A stretch of 64,000 nucleotides of DNA from an uncultured Saprospiraceae bacterium (lineage in GTDB: Bacteria; Bacteroidota; Bacteroidia; Chitinophagales; Saprospiraceae), in assembly GCA_937980645.1 (NCBI GenBank), contig CALJPQ010000025.1, positions 119,855 to 183,854 of the forward strand, given 5' to 3'. The position numbers and the translations under genes are program-made. Of the stretch, positions 8,698-17,162 are shown one piece after another; the stretch's first letter is position 1, and each line of letters starts with the position of its first letter. Below the pieces are notes generated by a model, which worked only from the letters and a program-made list of their open reading frames with translations, made no database searches and was not told the origin of the DNA.

Positions 8698-10827
8698 ATG
8701 ACACTGTTAAAGCAAGTTTTAAAAATAGCCCTGTTAGGGCTGGTGGCCTTGCCCAACATAGTTTGGAGCCAAAAGGCTGCTGACCTCAAGCGCGTGGGCG
8801 AAAAGCATTTTGCCAACGAGCGCTGGGCCGATGCTGCCGAGGCGCTCAAGCGCTATCAGGAAGAAAAGCCGGGCGACCTGAGCGTGCTGGCGAAGTTGGG
8901 CATCTGTTATTACCGTTTGAATCAGCCTCAGACGGCGTTGCAGTACTTTGAATTCGTGCTCCAGCGCAACCCGCGAACGCCGGATGCAGACGTCCATTAT
9001 TACTATGCCCGCACGCTGCACGGCCTGGGCGAGTACGAGCGTGCCATCGTCGCCTACAAGGGCTTTTTGCGTGTGACGCCTGAAAAGCACGCGCTGCGCG
9101 CTAATGTGCTGGACAACCTGCGCCGCTGTGTGAGCGGGCTGAAAACGCCAATCAGCCCGGACGTGATTTTAGTTGAAAATCTGGGCGACCGCGTCAATTC
9201 GACCGGTGATGAGTTTGCACCTCTGCCGTCGGTGAACTTTCCTGACCGGCTCTACTTTTCGGCCGCGCGCGAGAACACCACCGGCGGTCTGCGCAACGAC
9301 GAGGGCTACGAAGATGCCGAAAAAGGGCGCTGGCGCAGCGATATGTTCTTCACTCAGCGCACTCCCGCCGGCTGGAACTACGCCACTCTGCTGGGCGACC
9401 TGCTCAACACGCCGCGCAACGAGGTGGCACTCGACTTCACCAATGACGGCCGGGTGCTCTACTTCTTCCGCGGCTTCACGCTGTACAGCGGCGAAATCCT
9501 GACGGACACTGCCGGAAAAGCCGCCGTAGAAAATCATCCGCTGCAAAGCCCCATGCTGCCTGAAGAAGGCGATACGGGTCTGTTCTTCGCTACAGACTCG
9601 CTCCTGCTCTTTGCCAGCCGCCGTCCGGGTGGGCAGGGCGGTTTGGACCTGTACTACACCTTCCGCGCCGACACTGGCTGGGCCGAAGCGCGCAATTTCG
9701 GTGCGCCCATCAATAGCCCCTACGACGAGACGACGCCCTTCCTGGCCCGCGACGGGCGCACCCTTTACTTCAGCAGCAACCGCACGGAAAGCATTGGCGG
9801 GCTGGATGTCTTCCGCTCCATCTTCGACCCGGCCAAACAGACCTGGAGTGATCCGGTCAACATAGGCCCGCCCATCAATTCGCCGGGCGACGATGCCTTT
9901 TTCCGCCTCTCTGCCGATGGGCAACGGGCTTTTTTTGCCTCCGACCGCTTCGATAGCTACGGCCAGCGCGACCTGTTCGAGGCCTTTTTCAAGCAGGCGC
10001 GTGAAGAGCAGCTGACCCAGCGCGCCCTATTTACCCAGCCCATTGCAGGGCAGGCCGCACCGACTGGTTCGGCAACGGTGCAAGAGGTGGCCCTGCCCGT
10101 GCTTTACTACCAGAGCGATGCCGATATTTTGAAAGAAGCCAATCGCCGCGCGCTGCAGGAAGTGGCCCGTCTGGCTCGCGAATACCCGGATGCTCGCGTG
10201 CTGGTGCGCGTGCATACCGACCCGAGCGGCGCCGCTAAGTTTGATCTATATCAGGGCATTAAGCGCGCCGAAATCGTCGCCAAAGGATTGATAGAGCACG
10301 GCGTATCGGCACGGCGCATCACCTTACAAAGTTTTGGGGCAGCCTACCCTGTAGCGCTCAATGCTCTACCCGATGGGCGGCCCACTCCGGAGGGGCAGCA
10401 GCTCAACCGGCGCATCGAAATCGGGCTGGCTAATGTGTGGGAGCCACTACCGCTGCGCCTGACCTTACAGCCGCGCCCAACACCGCCCGGCCTTGAAGCT
10501 TATGGCGGCGCTCTCCTGGCCGAGCGCAGCGCTGGGCTGACGTTTCGCGTGGAAATGCTCTCAGCGCGCCAGGTCGTTACCGACGACGCGCTGGGTATGT
10601 TCAGCGACCTGGTCATTGAAAGCGAAGCCGAAAGTGGCTCGTATCGCTATTGCGCCGGATTGGTGCACACCTACGCTGAAGCACTCACCTTGCAACGTGA
10701 GCTAAAGGCCGCTGGCTTCCCTGACCCCATCATCTGGGCTTATGTTGATGGCGTGCGCCTAAGCCGCTCCGAAGCAGCGGGCTTGTCGAGTCAATACCCT
10801 GAGCTGGCGCCTTACGTGCGGCAATAA
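8698..10827 (+). CDS. PorE-like envelope protein: TPR, PD40 propeller, OmpA domain
   Basis: 709 aa. Signal peptide MTLLKQVLKIALLGLVALP to about residue 24. TPR repeats (about 30-150) contain KLGICYYRLNQPQTALQYFE. A PD40/WD40-like propeller (about 160-440) has repeats such as LLFASRRPGGQGGLDLYY and LYFSSNRTESIGGLDVFRS. An OmpA-like peptidoglycan-binding domain (about 470-580) ends NRRIEIGL. The C-terminal 100 residues look SPOR-like. This domain order matches PorE of the T9SS, a periplasmic/outer-membrane lipoprotein-type scaffold, but there is no lipobox and no T9SS core gene nearby, so PorE itself is not proven. The start is fixed by the promoter and signal peptide. Confidence 0.8.
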   Translation: MTLLKQVLKIALLGLVALPNIVWSQKAADLKRVGEKHFANERWADAAEALKRYQEEKPGDLSVLAKLGICYYRLNQPQTALQYFEFVLQRNPRTPDADVHYYYARTLHGLGEYERAIVAYKGFLRVTPEKHALRANVLDNLRRCVSGLKTPISPDVILVENLGDRVNSTGDEFAPLPSVNFPDRLYFSAARENTTGGLRNDEGYEDAEKGRWRSDMFFTQRTPAGWNYATLLGDLLNTPRNEVALDFTNDGRVLYFFRGFTLYSGEILTDTAGKAAVENHPLQSPMLPEEGDTGLFFATDSLLLFASRRPGGQGGLDLYYTFRADTGWAEARNFGAPINSPYDETTPFLARDGRTLYFSSNRTESIGGLDVFRSIFDPAKQTWSDPVNIGPPINSPGDDAFFRLSADGQRAFFASDRFDSYGQRDLFEAFFKQAREEQLTQRALFTQPIAGQAAPTGSATVQEVALPVLYYQSDADILKEANRRALQEVARLAREYPDARVLVRVHTDPSGAAKFDLYQGIKRAEIVAKGLIEHGVSARRITLQSFGAAYPVALNALPDGRPTPEGQQLNRRIEIGLANVWEPLPLRLTLQPRPTPPGLEAYGGALLAERSAGLTFRVEMLSARQVVTDDALGMFSDLVIESEAESGSYRYCAGLVHTYAEALTLQRELKAAGFPDPIIWAYVDGVRLSRSEAAGLSSQYPELAPYVRQ

Positions 10828-10907
10828 AAAGCATACATCTCAGCCCGGTAACTGCCTTGTTTGGGCGCGATATTTGAAGCCTTTTTTTTACGTTGTATTG
10901 CCGGGAC

Positions 10908-10915
10908 TATCTTTG
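10908..10915 (+). promoter_or_regulatory. -7 element TATCTTTG of the serine hydrolase gene
   Basis: Exact TAnnTTTG match ending 7 nt before ATG 10923, implying a near-leaderless mRNA. Confidence 0.65.
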
Positions 10916-10922
10916 CCTCACC

Positions 10923-12143
10923 ATGCTTAATCCCATTTTTCGTCGACTGCTGCCCTTAGCCCTGTTCGTAGCGCTTGCCCAAAACTGCACGAACGTGCGC
11001 TCGCAAGGTGCGGCGCTTTTTTTGCCGCCCTATTTAGATAACCCGCACTTGCGGACGCTGTTGGAGGAGTTCGACCAATTTATGGCCGATACGCTGGCGC
11101 GCGCTGGCGTGCCTGGTGCGGCGGTAGTGGTGGTGTATGACACGGCTGTGGTGTTTCAGCGCGGCTACGGGCTGAGGCGTCTGGGTACGACGGACTCTGT
11201 GAACGCGCACACGGTATTCCGTTTAGGCTCGCTGTCCAAGGGGTTTACTGGCGTGCTCGCCGGCCTTTTGGTGCACGAAGAATGCCTGTGCTGGGATGAT
11301 TGCATCCGCAACTACGTACCGGAGTTCTCGCTGACGCCGGCCGCCTACACCTCGCAGGTACAGCTGACGCACATTCTGGCGCACACTACCGGGCTGCCCT
11401 ACCACGCTTACACAAATCTCATTGAGGCGGGCTACGACCTGCGCACGATTGCGCGGCGCTTTGCTAACCTGCGCATGAAGCACTCGCCTGGCGAGGTGTA
11501 TGCCTACCAGAATGCCGCCTTCGCATTGGCCGGCGAAGCCATGCAGGCCGTTACGGGCCAAGCGTTTGGCGAGTTGCTACGCGAGCGTATTTTTAAGCCA
11601 GCCGGCATGCGTTCGGCTTCTGCCGACCAGCGCAGCATGCTCAACCACCCCAACATTGCCTGGCCACACGAACACACGCGCGCCGGCTGGCGCTCGGTGC
11701 CCATCACAGCGCGCTACTATAACGCCGTACCTGCCGGTGGTGTCAATGCCAGTGCCGCCGATATGGGGCAATGGCTGCTTGTGTTGCTGGGCAACCGCCC
11801 CGACATTGTGCCGCCGGAGGTGCTCGACGAGGTCTTCCGCCCGCGCGTGCGCACCGACGGCGAGCGCCGCTACTCACACCTGTGGGGCCAATCCATGACG
11901 CCTTACTACGCCTTGGGCTGGCGTACGTTGGTCAGTGAGACGGATACCATCATCTATCACGGCGGCTTTGTGAATAATTTCCGCAGCGAAATCGCCCTGG
12001 ACCGCCGCAACCGCATCGGCATCTGCGTGCTTTTCAATGCGCCAACACCGGTATCCAGCGTCGTCGTTCCGACGTTCTGGCAGATGTACCGCGAGCGGCA
12101 GGCCGTGATTCAGGCGTGGAAAGGAGCAGCGGTGGGGCCGTGA
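10923..12143 (+). CDS. Serine hydrolase of the beta-lactamase class C / penicillin-binding family
   Basis: 406 aa with an N-terminal signal peptide (MLNPIFRRLLPLALFVALAQ). The SxxK catalytic motif is S103-L-S-K106 in FRLGSLSKGFTG. The YxN motif appears as YQN in GEVYAYQNAAF, and the KTG-equivalent as HGG in IIYHGGFVNNF. These three motifs define the beta-lactamase class C/esterase/DD-peptidase superfamily. Substrate cannot be told: members include DD-carboxypeptidases, esterases and D-aminopeptidases. Probably periplasmic. The start is set by the -7 box 7 nt upstream; an alternative frame start at 10893 would lie upstream of the promoter. Confidence 0.88.
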   Translation: MLNPIFRRLLPLALFVALAQNCTNVRSQGAALFLPPYLDNPHLRTLLEEFDQFMADTLARAGVPGAAVVVVYDTAVVFQRGYGLRRLGTTDSVNAHTVFRLGSLSKGFTGVLAGLLVHEECLCWDDCIRNYVPEFSLTPAAYTSQVQLTHILAHTTGLPYHAYTNLIEAGYDLRTIARRFANLRMKHSPGEVYAYQNAAFALAGEAMQAVTGQAFGELLRERIFKPAGMRSASADQRSMLNHPNIAWPHEHTRAGWRSVPITARYYNAVPAGGVNASAADMGQWLLVLLGNRPDIVPPEVLDEVFRPRVRTDGERRYSHLWGQSMTPYYALGWRTLVSETDTIIYHGGFVNNFRSEIALDRRNRIGICVLFNAPTPVSSVVVPTFWQMYRERQAVIQAWKGAAVGP

Positions 12144-12278
12144 AGTGGCTTTGAAAGAGGCAGGAAAACACCATTTTGCTCAAAATAGCCAGATAGGCTG
12201 CCCAAAGACCAAACCTGGGGTAGGGTGTGTTGTTGTTCTTTTGTAAAAATTATTGTTCACCAAAAGCAACAAACACCT

Positions 12279-13127
12279 ATGCAAGAGGTAAGAAAATTTC
12301 AGAGTGCTGTATTTGCTCTGGCAGCGATAGCCCTTTTAGCGTCCAGCTGTGTGGTTGTGCGTCAGGGCGAATTTGCCGTGCGCCGCAACCTGGGTAAGTA
12401 TGAAGATCGGGTTTACACCAGCGGTCTGCGGACGTTCAATCCGTTTACGGCGACGATTATCAAGGTCAGCGGCCAGACGGAGAATATCGAGGTCAGTGTA
12501 AATATCCCGTCGAAGGAAGGTTTGACCATTCAGAGCGAGGTATCCATCCTGTATCGGGTGGTGCAAAAAGAAACCCCCAACTTGCTGCGCAACGTGGGTC
12601 TGGATTACGAGAACACGCTCATCCTGCCGGTATTCCGCTCGGCGGTGGCCGACGTTACGGCGCGCTATTTCGCCAAAGACATGCACTCGGGTAGCCGGGC
12701 CGAGATTGAGGTAGCCATTCGCGACCTGATGATGCAGACGCTCGGCTCGCGCGGTATCATCATTGAAGCCGTTCTGCTCAAGAGCATCGTGCTTCCGCGC
12801 AACCTGACGAAGGCCATCGAGGAGAAACTCGAAGCCGAACAGCAGGCGCTGCGCATGGAGTTTGTGCTGCAACAGGAGCGCCAGGAGGCCGAGCGCAAGC
12901 GCTTACAGGCTCAAGGCGTGCGCGACGCTAACCAAATCATCTCGGAAGGTCTGACGCCGGAGATCCTGCAGTTTAAAGCGATTGAAGCCTGGTTGGAGCT
13001 GAGCAAGTCGCCTAACGCTAAGGTCATCTTCACGAACGGCTCCGTGCCGCTGGTCATGGATGCTGAACAGACGAGCAACACCATCGTGCCACCACCGACA
13101 CGCCCGTCCACTTCGAGCAGGCAGTAA
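12279..13127 (+). CDS. SPFH/prohibitin-family protein with a lipoprotein-like N-terminus
   Basis: 282 aa. A hydrophobic N-terminus (residues 8-23) ends in ASSC (Cys24), a plausible though non-ideal lipobox. An SPFH/prohibitin domain (about 25-200) follows, with VVRQGEFAVRRNLGKYEDRV and SGLRTFNPF. Then comes a Glu/Gln/Arg-rich coiled coil (about 195-235: EEKLEAEQQALRMEFVLQQE) and a short Pro/Thr-rich tail. Prohibitin-like proteins form membrane-bound rings or microdomain scaffolds and often modulate FtsH-type proteases. Lipid anchoring rather than a transmembrane helix would place this one in the periplasm. ATG 12279 is preferred because the signal starts there. A strong terminator follows. 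Confidence 0.85.
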   Translation: MQEVRKFQSAVFALAAIALLASSCVVVRQGEFAVRRNLGKYEDRVYTSGLRTFNPFTATIIKVSGQTENIEVSVNIPSKEGLTIQSEVSILYRVVQKETPNLLRNVGLDYENTLILPVFRSAVADVTARYFAKDMHSGSRAEIEVAIRDLMMQTLGSRGIIIEAVLLKSIVLPRNLTKAIEEKLEAEQQALRMEFVLQQERQEAERKRLQAQGVRDANQIISEGLTPEILQFKAIEAWLELSKSPNAKVIFTNGSVPLVMDAEQTSNTIVPPPTRPSTSSRQ

Positions 13128-13148
13128 CTGAGTGCGTGCTGCATGTCG

Positions 13149-13193
13149 AACACCTGTTTTGGTTTCTCTTACAACCAGAGCAGGTGTTTTTTT
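13149..13193 (+). terminator. Rho-independent terminator after the SPFH gene
   Basis: Stem AACACCTG / CAGGTGTT with inner pairing GGTT/AACC, followed by TTTTTTTA. It lies 22 nt after the SPFH stop and separates that gene from the photolyase gene. Confidence 0.88.
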
Positions 13194-13253
13194 ATGGGCT
13201 AAACCTTATACCCATGCAGAGCGTTTGGGCGACATTCCTGGAAACAAAACAAC

Positions 13254-14585
13254 ATGAACGACCAAGCCATTGCCCTGTTCTGGTTTCGACGCGACCTGCG
13301 CCTTGACGACAATGCCGGCCTGTACTATGCCCTGCGCGGCCCACATCCGGTGTTGCCGCTTTTCATCTTTGATACCAACATCCTCGATGACCTGGCCAGC
13401 CGCCGCGATGCACGTGTGGAGTTTATTCACCAAGCCCTGGCGGCGCTCAAAGAACGCCTGAAAGCGTTGGGCAGCGACCTGCTCATTCGACACGGCAAGC
13501 CCACCGAAGTCTGGGGCCAATTATTTCAGACCTACCACATTGCTGCCGTCTATACCAATCGCGATTACGAACCCTACGCCTTAGCGCGCGATGCGGCTAT
13601 TCAGACGCTGCTGGCCAAACGCGGTATCGCCTTTTACACCTTCAAAGACCACGTTATTTTTGAGAAAGATGAGGTACTCAAAAACGACGGCAAGCCCTAC
13701 ACAGTGTTCACCCCCTACAGCCGAAAATGGCGCGCTAAGTTGGCCGAACGGATCGGGCCGGACGGTGTATCGTTTTATCTGACCTCCTACCCGTGCGACA
13801 AGTATTTCGGAAACTTCTATCGGATTACCGAATCGCTGCCTTTCCCAGCATTAGCCGACATTGGCTTTGAGCCGGCTGGAATAACATTTCCGCCTGCTGT
13901 GGTGCCGCGTAGCCTCATTCGCAACTACGACCGGACGCGCAACTTTCCAGGCATTCAGGGCACATCTCGCCTGGGCGTCCATTTTCGCTTTGGCACCATC
14001 AGCATCCGCGAAAAGGCGCGAAATGCGCAGCAGCTCAACGACACGTACCTGAACGAGCTCATCTGGCGTGACTTTTACAGCCAGATACTGGCGCATTTTC
14101 CGCATGTAGTAGGGCATCCCTTTCGGCCCGAGTACGAGCGGGTGGCCTGGCGAAATGCTCCTGACGAATTTGAGCGCTGGTGCGAAGGCCGCACGGGATA
14201 CCCGATTGTGGACGCCGGCATGCGCGAGCTGAACGCTACCGGTTACATGCACAACCGCGTGCGCATGATTACGGCCAGCTTTCTGACCAAACACCTGCTC
14301 ATAGACTGGCGGCTGGGCGAGGCTTACTTCGCTCAAAAACTACTGGACTTCGACCTGGCCAGCAATAACGGCGGCTGGCAGTGGGCTGCCGGCTGTGGCA
14401 CCGACGCTGCTCCTTACTTTCGTATTTTCAACCCCACAGAACAGGCCAAAAAGTTTGACCCGGAATACAAGTACATCCGCCAATGGGTACCCGAATTCGG
14501 AACGCCGGCTTACCCAAAGCCCATAGTGGAGCATGCGTTTGCGCGCCAGCGCTGTCTGGAGGCCTTCAAAGCGGCCTTGGGATGA
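13254..14585 (+). CDS. phrB: Deoxyribodipyrimidine photolyase (class I cryptochrome/photolyase family)
   Basis: 443 aa. The N-terminal Rossmann-like antenna domain starts with LFWFRRDLRLDDNAGLYYAL. The C-terminal FAD-binding helical domain contains GYPIVDAGMRELNATGYMHNRVRM and NNGGWQWAAGCGTDAAPYFRIFNP, which hold FAD- and CPD-contacting residues and electron-transfer tryptophans. Light-driven repair of cyclobutane pyrimidine dimers is the likely role. Length and motifs are canonical for class I CPD photolyases. No exact -7 box precedes the ATG. A hairpin terminator follows at 14652. Confidence 0.93.
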   Translation: MNDQAIALFWFRRDLRLDDNAGLYYALRGPHPVLPLFIFDTNILDDLASRRDARVEFIHQALAALKERLKALGSDLLIRHGKPTEVWGQLFQTYHIAAVYTNRDYEPYALARDAAIQTLLAKRGIAFYTFKDHVIFEKDEVLKNDGKPYTVFTPYSRKWRAKLAERIGPDGVSFYLTSYPCDKYFGNFYRITESLPFPALADIGFEPAGITFPPAVVPRSLIRNYDRTRNFPGIQGTSRLGVHFRFGTISIREKARNAQQLNDTYLNELIWRDFYSQILAHFPHVVGHPFRPEYERVAWRNAPDEFERWCEGRTGYPIVDAGMRELNATGYMHNRVRMITASFLTKHLLIDWRLGEAYFAQKLLDFDLASNNGGWQWAAGCGTDAAPYFRIFNPTEQAKKFDPEYKYIRQWVPEFGTPAYPKPIVEHAFARQRCLEAFKAALG

Positions 14586-14651
14586 GCAGAGTTTACACGT
14601 ATTTAATACTAAGGCACCTGTGGGGGTGCTCTATCTTCGCCCGCTGAAGTA

Positions 14652-14676
14652 GCCCGCGCAAACGGGCGTCTTTTTG
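14652..14676 (+). terminator. Rho-independent terminator after phrB
   Basis: GCCCG (14652-14656) pairs with CGGGC (14663-14667) around GCGCAAA, followed by GTCTTTTTG; it lies about 70 nt after the photolyase stop. Confidence 0.65.
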
Positions 14677-14698
14677 TCCATTTTTACCTTTTCCAACC

Positions 14699-16060
14699 AT
14701 GATGCGTTCGATTGCCAACTTTTGCTCTGGTGCCTTGCTGGCCCTCGTACTGACAGCATTTAGCGTACCTTCCCCTGCTCAACACCCGCTGCTGCAGTCT
14801 GGCCCGATGCTGGGCTATGTGGACATGAAAGAAGTGCTCCTGTGGGCACAGACGAAGCAGTCCGCTGCCGTCTATTTTGAGTACTGGGACAAGGAAAAAC
14901 CGTCGGAGCGCTTCATGACCGATGCGGTGATAACGCAAAAAAGCTCAGGCTACACCGCTAAATGCGTGGCCGACCGCGTAGAGCCGGGCCGCCAATACGC
15001 TTACCAGCTGTACATCAACAAAGAGGCCGTAACCCTGCCCTACCCCACGGAGTTCAAAACCCAACCGCTGTGGCGCTGGCGCACCGATCCGCCTGTGTTC
15101 ACCGTGGCGGCGGGCAGCTGCGCCTACATCAACGAGGAACGCTACGACCGCCCGGGCCGGCCCTACGGCAGCAACTACCAGATATTCAACGCCATCGCTG
15201 CCCAAAACCCCGACCTGATGCTCTGGTTAGGCGACAATTCGTATCTGCGCGAACCCGACTGGGGCACGCGCACGGGCATGCTGCACCGCTTCACTTACGA
15301 CCGCTCCATCCCTGAACTGCAGCCGCTGCTGGCCACCACGCACCACTACGCCATCTGGGACGACCACGACTTCGGCCCCAACGACAGCGATGGCACCTGG
15401 ATTAACAAAGACATGGTCTGGGAGGTCTTCCAGGCCTTTTGGGGGAACCCTACCTTTGGTTTACCCGGCCAAAAAGGCTGCACAACGCAATTCCAATATG
15501 CTGACGTGGATTTCTTCCTGTTAGACAATCGCTACTTCCGCACGCCTAACAACTGCAAAACCTGCCCCTGCACGGTGCTGGGCAAAGAGCAATTGGACTG
15601 GCTGCGCGGCGCCCTGGCGGCCAGCCTGGCGCCCTACAAGGTGGTGGCCATGGGCGGGCAATTCCTCAATACGCACGCCACGTACGAGACCTACGCTAAT
15701 CTCTGCCCTGCCGAGCGCGATAGCCTGCTGGCGTTCATCGAGCGCGAAAACATCCGCGGCGTCCTTTTCCTCACGGGCGACCGGCATCACACGGAACTGA
15801 GCGCCTACAAAAACGCCCGTGGCAATTGGGTGTACGACCTCACGACCTCACCGCTTACGTCGGGCGTGCATGCCGGTGCGGCCAGCGAAGCCAACCAAAA
15901 TCGGGTGAGCGGCACGTTGGTAACGCAGCATAACTTTGCCCTGCTGCGCTTCAGCGGCCCACGCACGCAGCGCCAGGTAGAAATCTCTATCCTGAGCAAC
16001 GAGGGCACCGTTTTGTGGAAAAGAACCATCCTGCCCAACGGCGAACTCGCCCGGGACTAA
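14699..16060 (+). CDS. Secreted PhoD-like alkaline phosphatase family protein
   Basis: 453 aa with a signal peptide (residues 1-27, ending PSPAQ). An N-terminal fibronectin-like domain (about 35-115) is followed by the metallophosphatase core. Metal-ligand motifs typical of PhoD are visible: GSC (AAGSCAY), GDN (LWLGDNSYL), WDDHDFGPND, and GDRHH (LTGDRHHTEL). It should hydrolyse phosphodiesters or monoesters in the periplasm or outside the cell. A near-consensus TACCTTTT -7 box (14685-14692) ends 6 nt before the ATG. gpsA follows after 27 nt and is probably cotranscribed. Substrate unknown. Confidence 0.87.
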   Translation: MMRSIANFCSGALLALVLTAFSVPSPAQHPLLQSGPMLGYVDMKEVLLWAQTKQSAAVYFEYWDKEKPSERFMTDAVITQKSSGYTAKCVADRVEPGRQYAYQLYINKEAVTLPYPTEFKTQPLWRWRTDPPVFTVAAGSCAYINEERYDRPGRPYGSNYQIFNAIAAQNPDLMLWLGDNSYLREPDWGTRTGMLHRFTYDRSIPELQPLLATTHHYAIWDDHDFGPNDSDGTWINKDMVWEVFQAFWGNPTFGLPGQKGCTTQFQYADVDFFLLDNRYFRTPNNCKTCPCTVLGKEQLDWLRGALAASLAPYKVVAMGGQFLNTHATYETYANLCPAERDSLLAFIERENIRGVLFLTGDRHHTELSAYKNARGNWVYDLTTSPLTSGVHAGAASEANQNRVSGTLVTQHNFALLRFSGPRTQRQVEISILSNEGTVLWKRTILPNGELARD

Positions 16061-16087
16061 TGCCTTGCCTTACTTACTACTGAACGC

Positions 16088-17140
16088 ATGGATAGCGACA
16101 CCCGACCCGTCGGCGTCATCGGTGCCGGCTCTTTTGGCGCAGCCATCGCCAACGTGCTGGCCCAAAATCGAGACGTGCTCCTGTACAGCCGGAAGGAGCA
16201 AAAGGTCCGACACATCAACGAGCGCCGCGAGCATCTGGGCGTACCCATGCAGCCCCGCATATGCGCCACCAGCGACGTGGAGGAAGTGGCCGAGCGCTGT
16301 ACGTTGCTGTTTCCTATCGTTCCTTCGGCCAGCTTTCGCCAGATGATGCGCTCGTTTGGGCCTTTCCTCAAGCCGCACCACATTGTCATCCACGGCACAA
16401 AGGGCTTTGACCTGCTGCCGCCTTTTCGGGAAGAGGAACTCGACGCTCCGGGCGTCGTGCTGTCGCGCGCATATGTGCGCACCATGAGCGAGGTCATCCT
16501 CGAAGAGAGCAGCGCCGTGCGCATCGGCTGCATCGCCGGCCCCAACCTGGCCCGTGAAATTCTGGACGGCAAGCCCTCTGCAGCGGTTGTTGCCAGCCAC
16601 TTCCGAGAGGTCATCCAGGCCGGCCAGGCGGCCCTTAATGGCCCGCGGTTCCGGGTGTTTGGCTCCTACGACCTCCTGGGCGCCGAATTGGCCGGCGCAT
16701 TTAAAAACATCATCGCCCTCGGCTCTGGCATCTTGGACGGCCTCGGACTGGGTCGCAATATCCAGGGCTTGCTCATCTCGCGCGGTCTGGTGGAAATGGT
16801 CAACCTCGGCAAAGCCTTGGGCGCCTCCAACCAGGCATTTATCGGCGTGGCCGGCATAGGCGACTTAGTAACCACCGCTACCAGCCCCGACAGCCGCAAC
16901 TTTCAGTTTGGCGTGCGCTTAGCGCGTGGCGAAACGGCCGAACACATCCGCAGCACGCTGACCGAACCCGCCGAGGGCGTCCGCACCCTGCGCGTCGCCC
17001 GCCAACTCGTCCGGCAATATCGGCTCCACTCCCCTATCCTCGAAATGCTCCACACCGTCGTGTTTGAGCGGTATCCCGTCGAGCGCGCCATCGAGTATCT
17101 GATGTCTTACCCGTATTTTGTGGACGTAGATTTCCTGTAA
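16088..17140 (+). CDS. gpsA: NAD(P)-dependent glycerol-3-phosphate dehydrogenase
   Basis: 350 aa cytoplasmic enzyme reducing dihydroxyacetone phosphate to sn-glycerol-3-phosphate for phospholipid synthesis. The Rossmann motif GAGSFGAAIANVLA is at the N-terminus. The catalytic lysine region AFKNIIALGSGI and the signature GIGDLVTTATSPDSRN are present. Slightly longer than the usual 330-340 aa. It probably shares a transcript with the PhoD-like gene and lies upstream of a lipid monooxygenase-like gene. Confidence 0.93.
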   Translation: MDSDTRPVGVIGAGSFGAAIANVLAQNRDVLLYSRKEQKVRHINERREHLGVPMQPRICATSDVEEVAERCTLLFPIVPSASFRQMMRSFGPFLKPHHIVIHGTKGFDLLPPFREEELDAPGVVLSRAYVRTMSEVILEESSAVRIGCIAGPNLAREILDGKPSAAVVASHFREVIQAGQAALNGPRFRVFGSYDLLGAELAGAFKNIIALGSGILDGLGLGRNIQGLLISRGLVEMVNLGKALGASNQAFIGVAGIGDLVTTATSPDSRNFQFGVRLARGETAEHIRSTLTEPAEGVRTLRVARQLVRQYRLHSPILEMLHTVVFERYPVERAIEYLMSYPYFVDVDFL

Positions 17141-17144
17141 CCGC

Positions 17145-17152
17145 TAATTTTG
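17145..17152 (+). promoter_or_regulatory. -7 element TAATTTTG of the sterol desaturase-family gene
   Basis: TAnnTTTG match ending 10 nt before ATG 17163. A TTTG at 17117-17120 lies upstream but at 24 nt spacing, longer than the usual 19-21. Confidence 0.62.
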
Positions 17153-17162
17153 TCGGCGCATT

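Noticed and set aside
9169..9924. 251-codon minus-strand frame
   Set aside because: Antisense of the PD40 propeller region; no motif.
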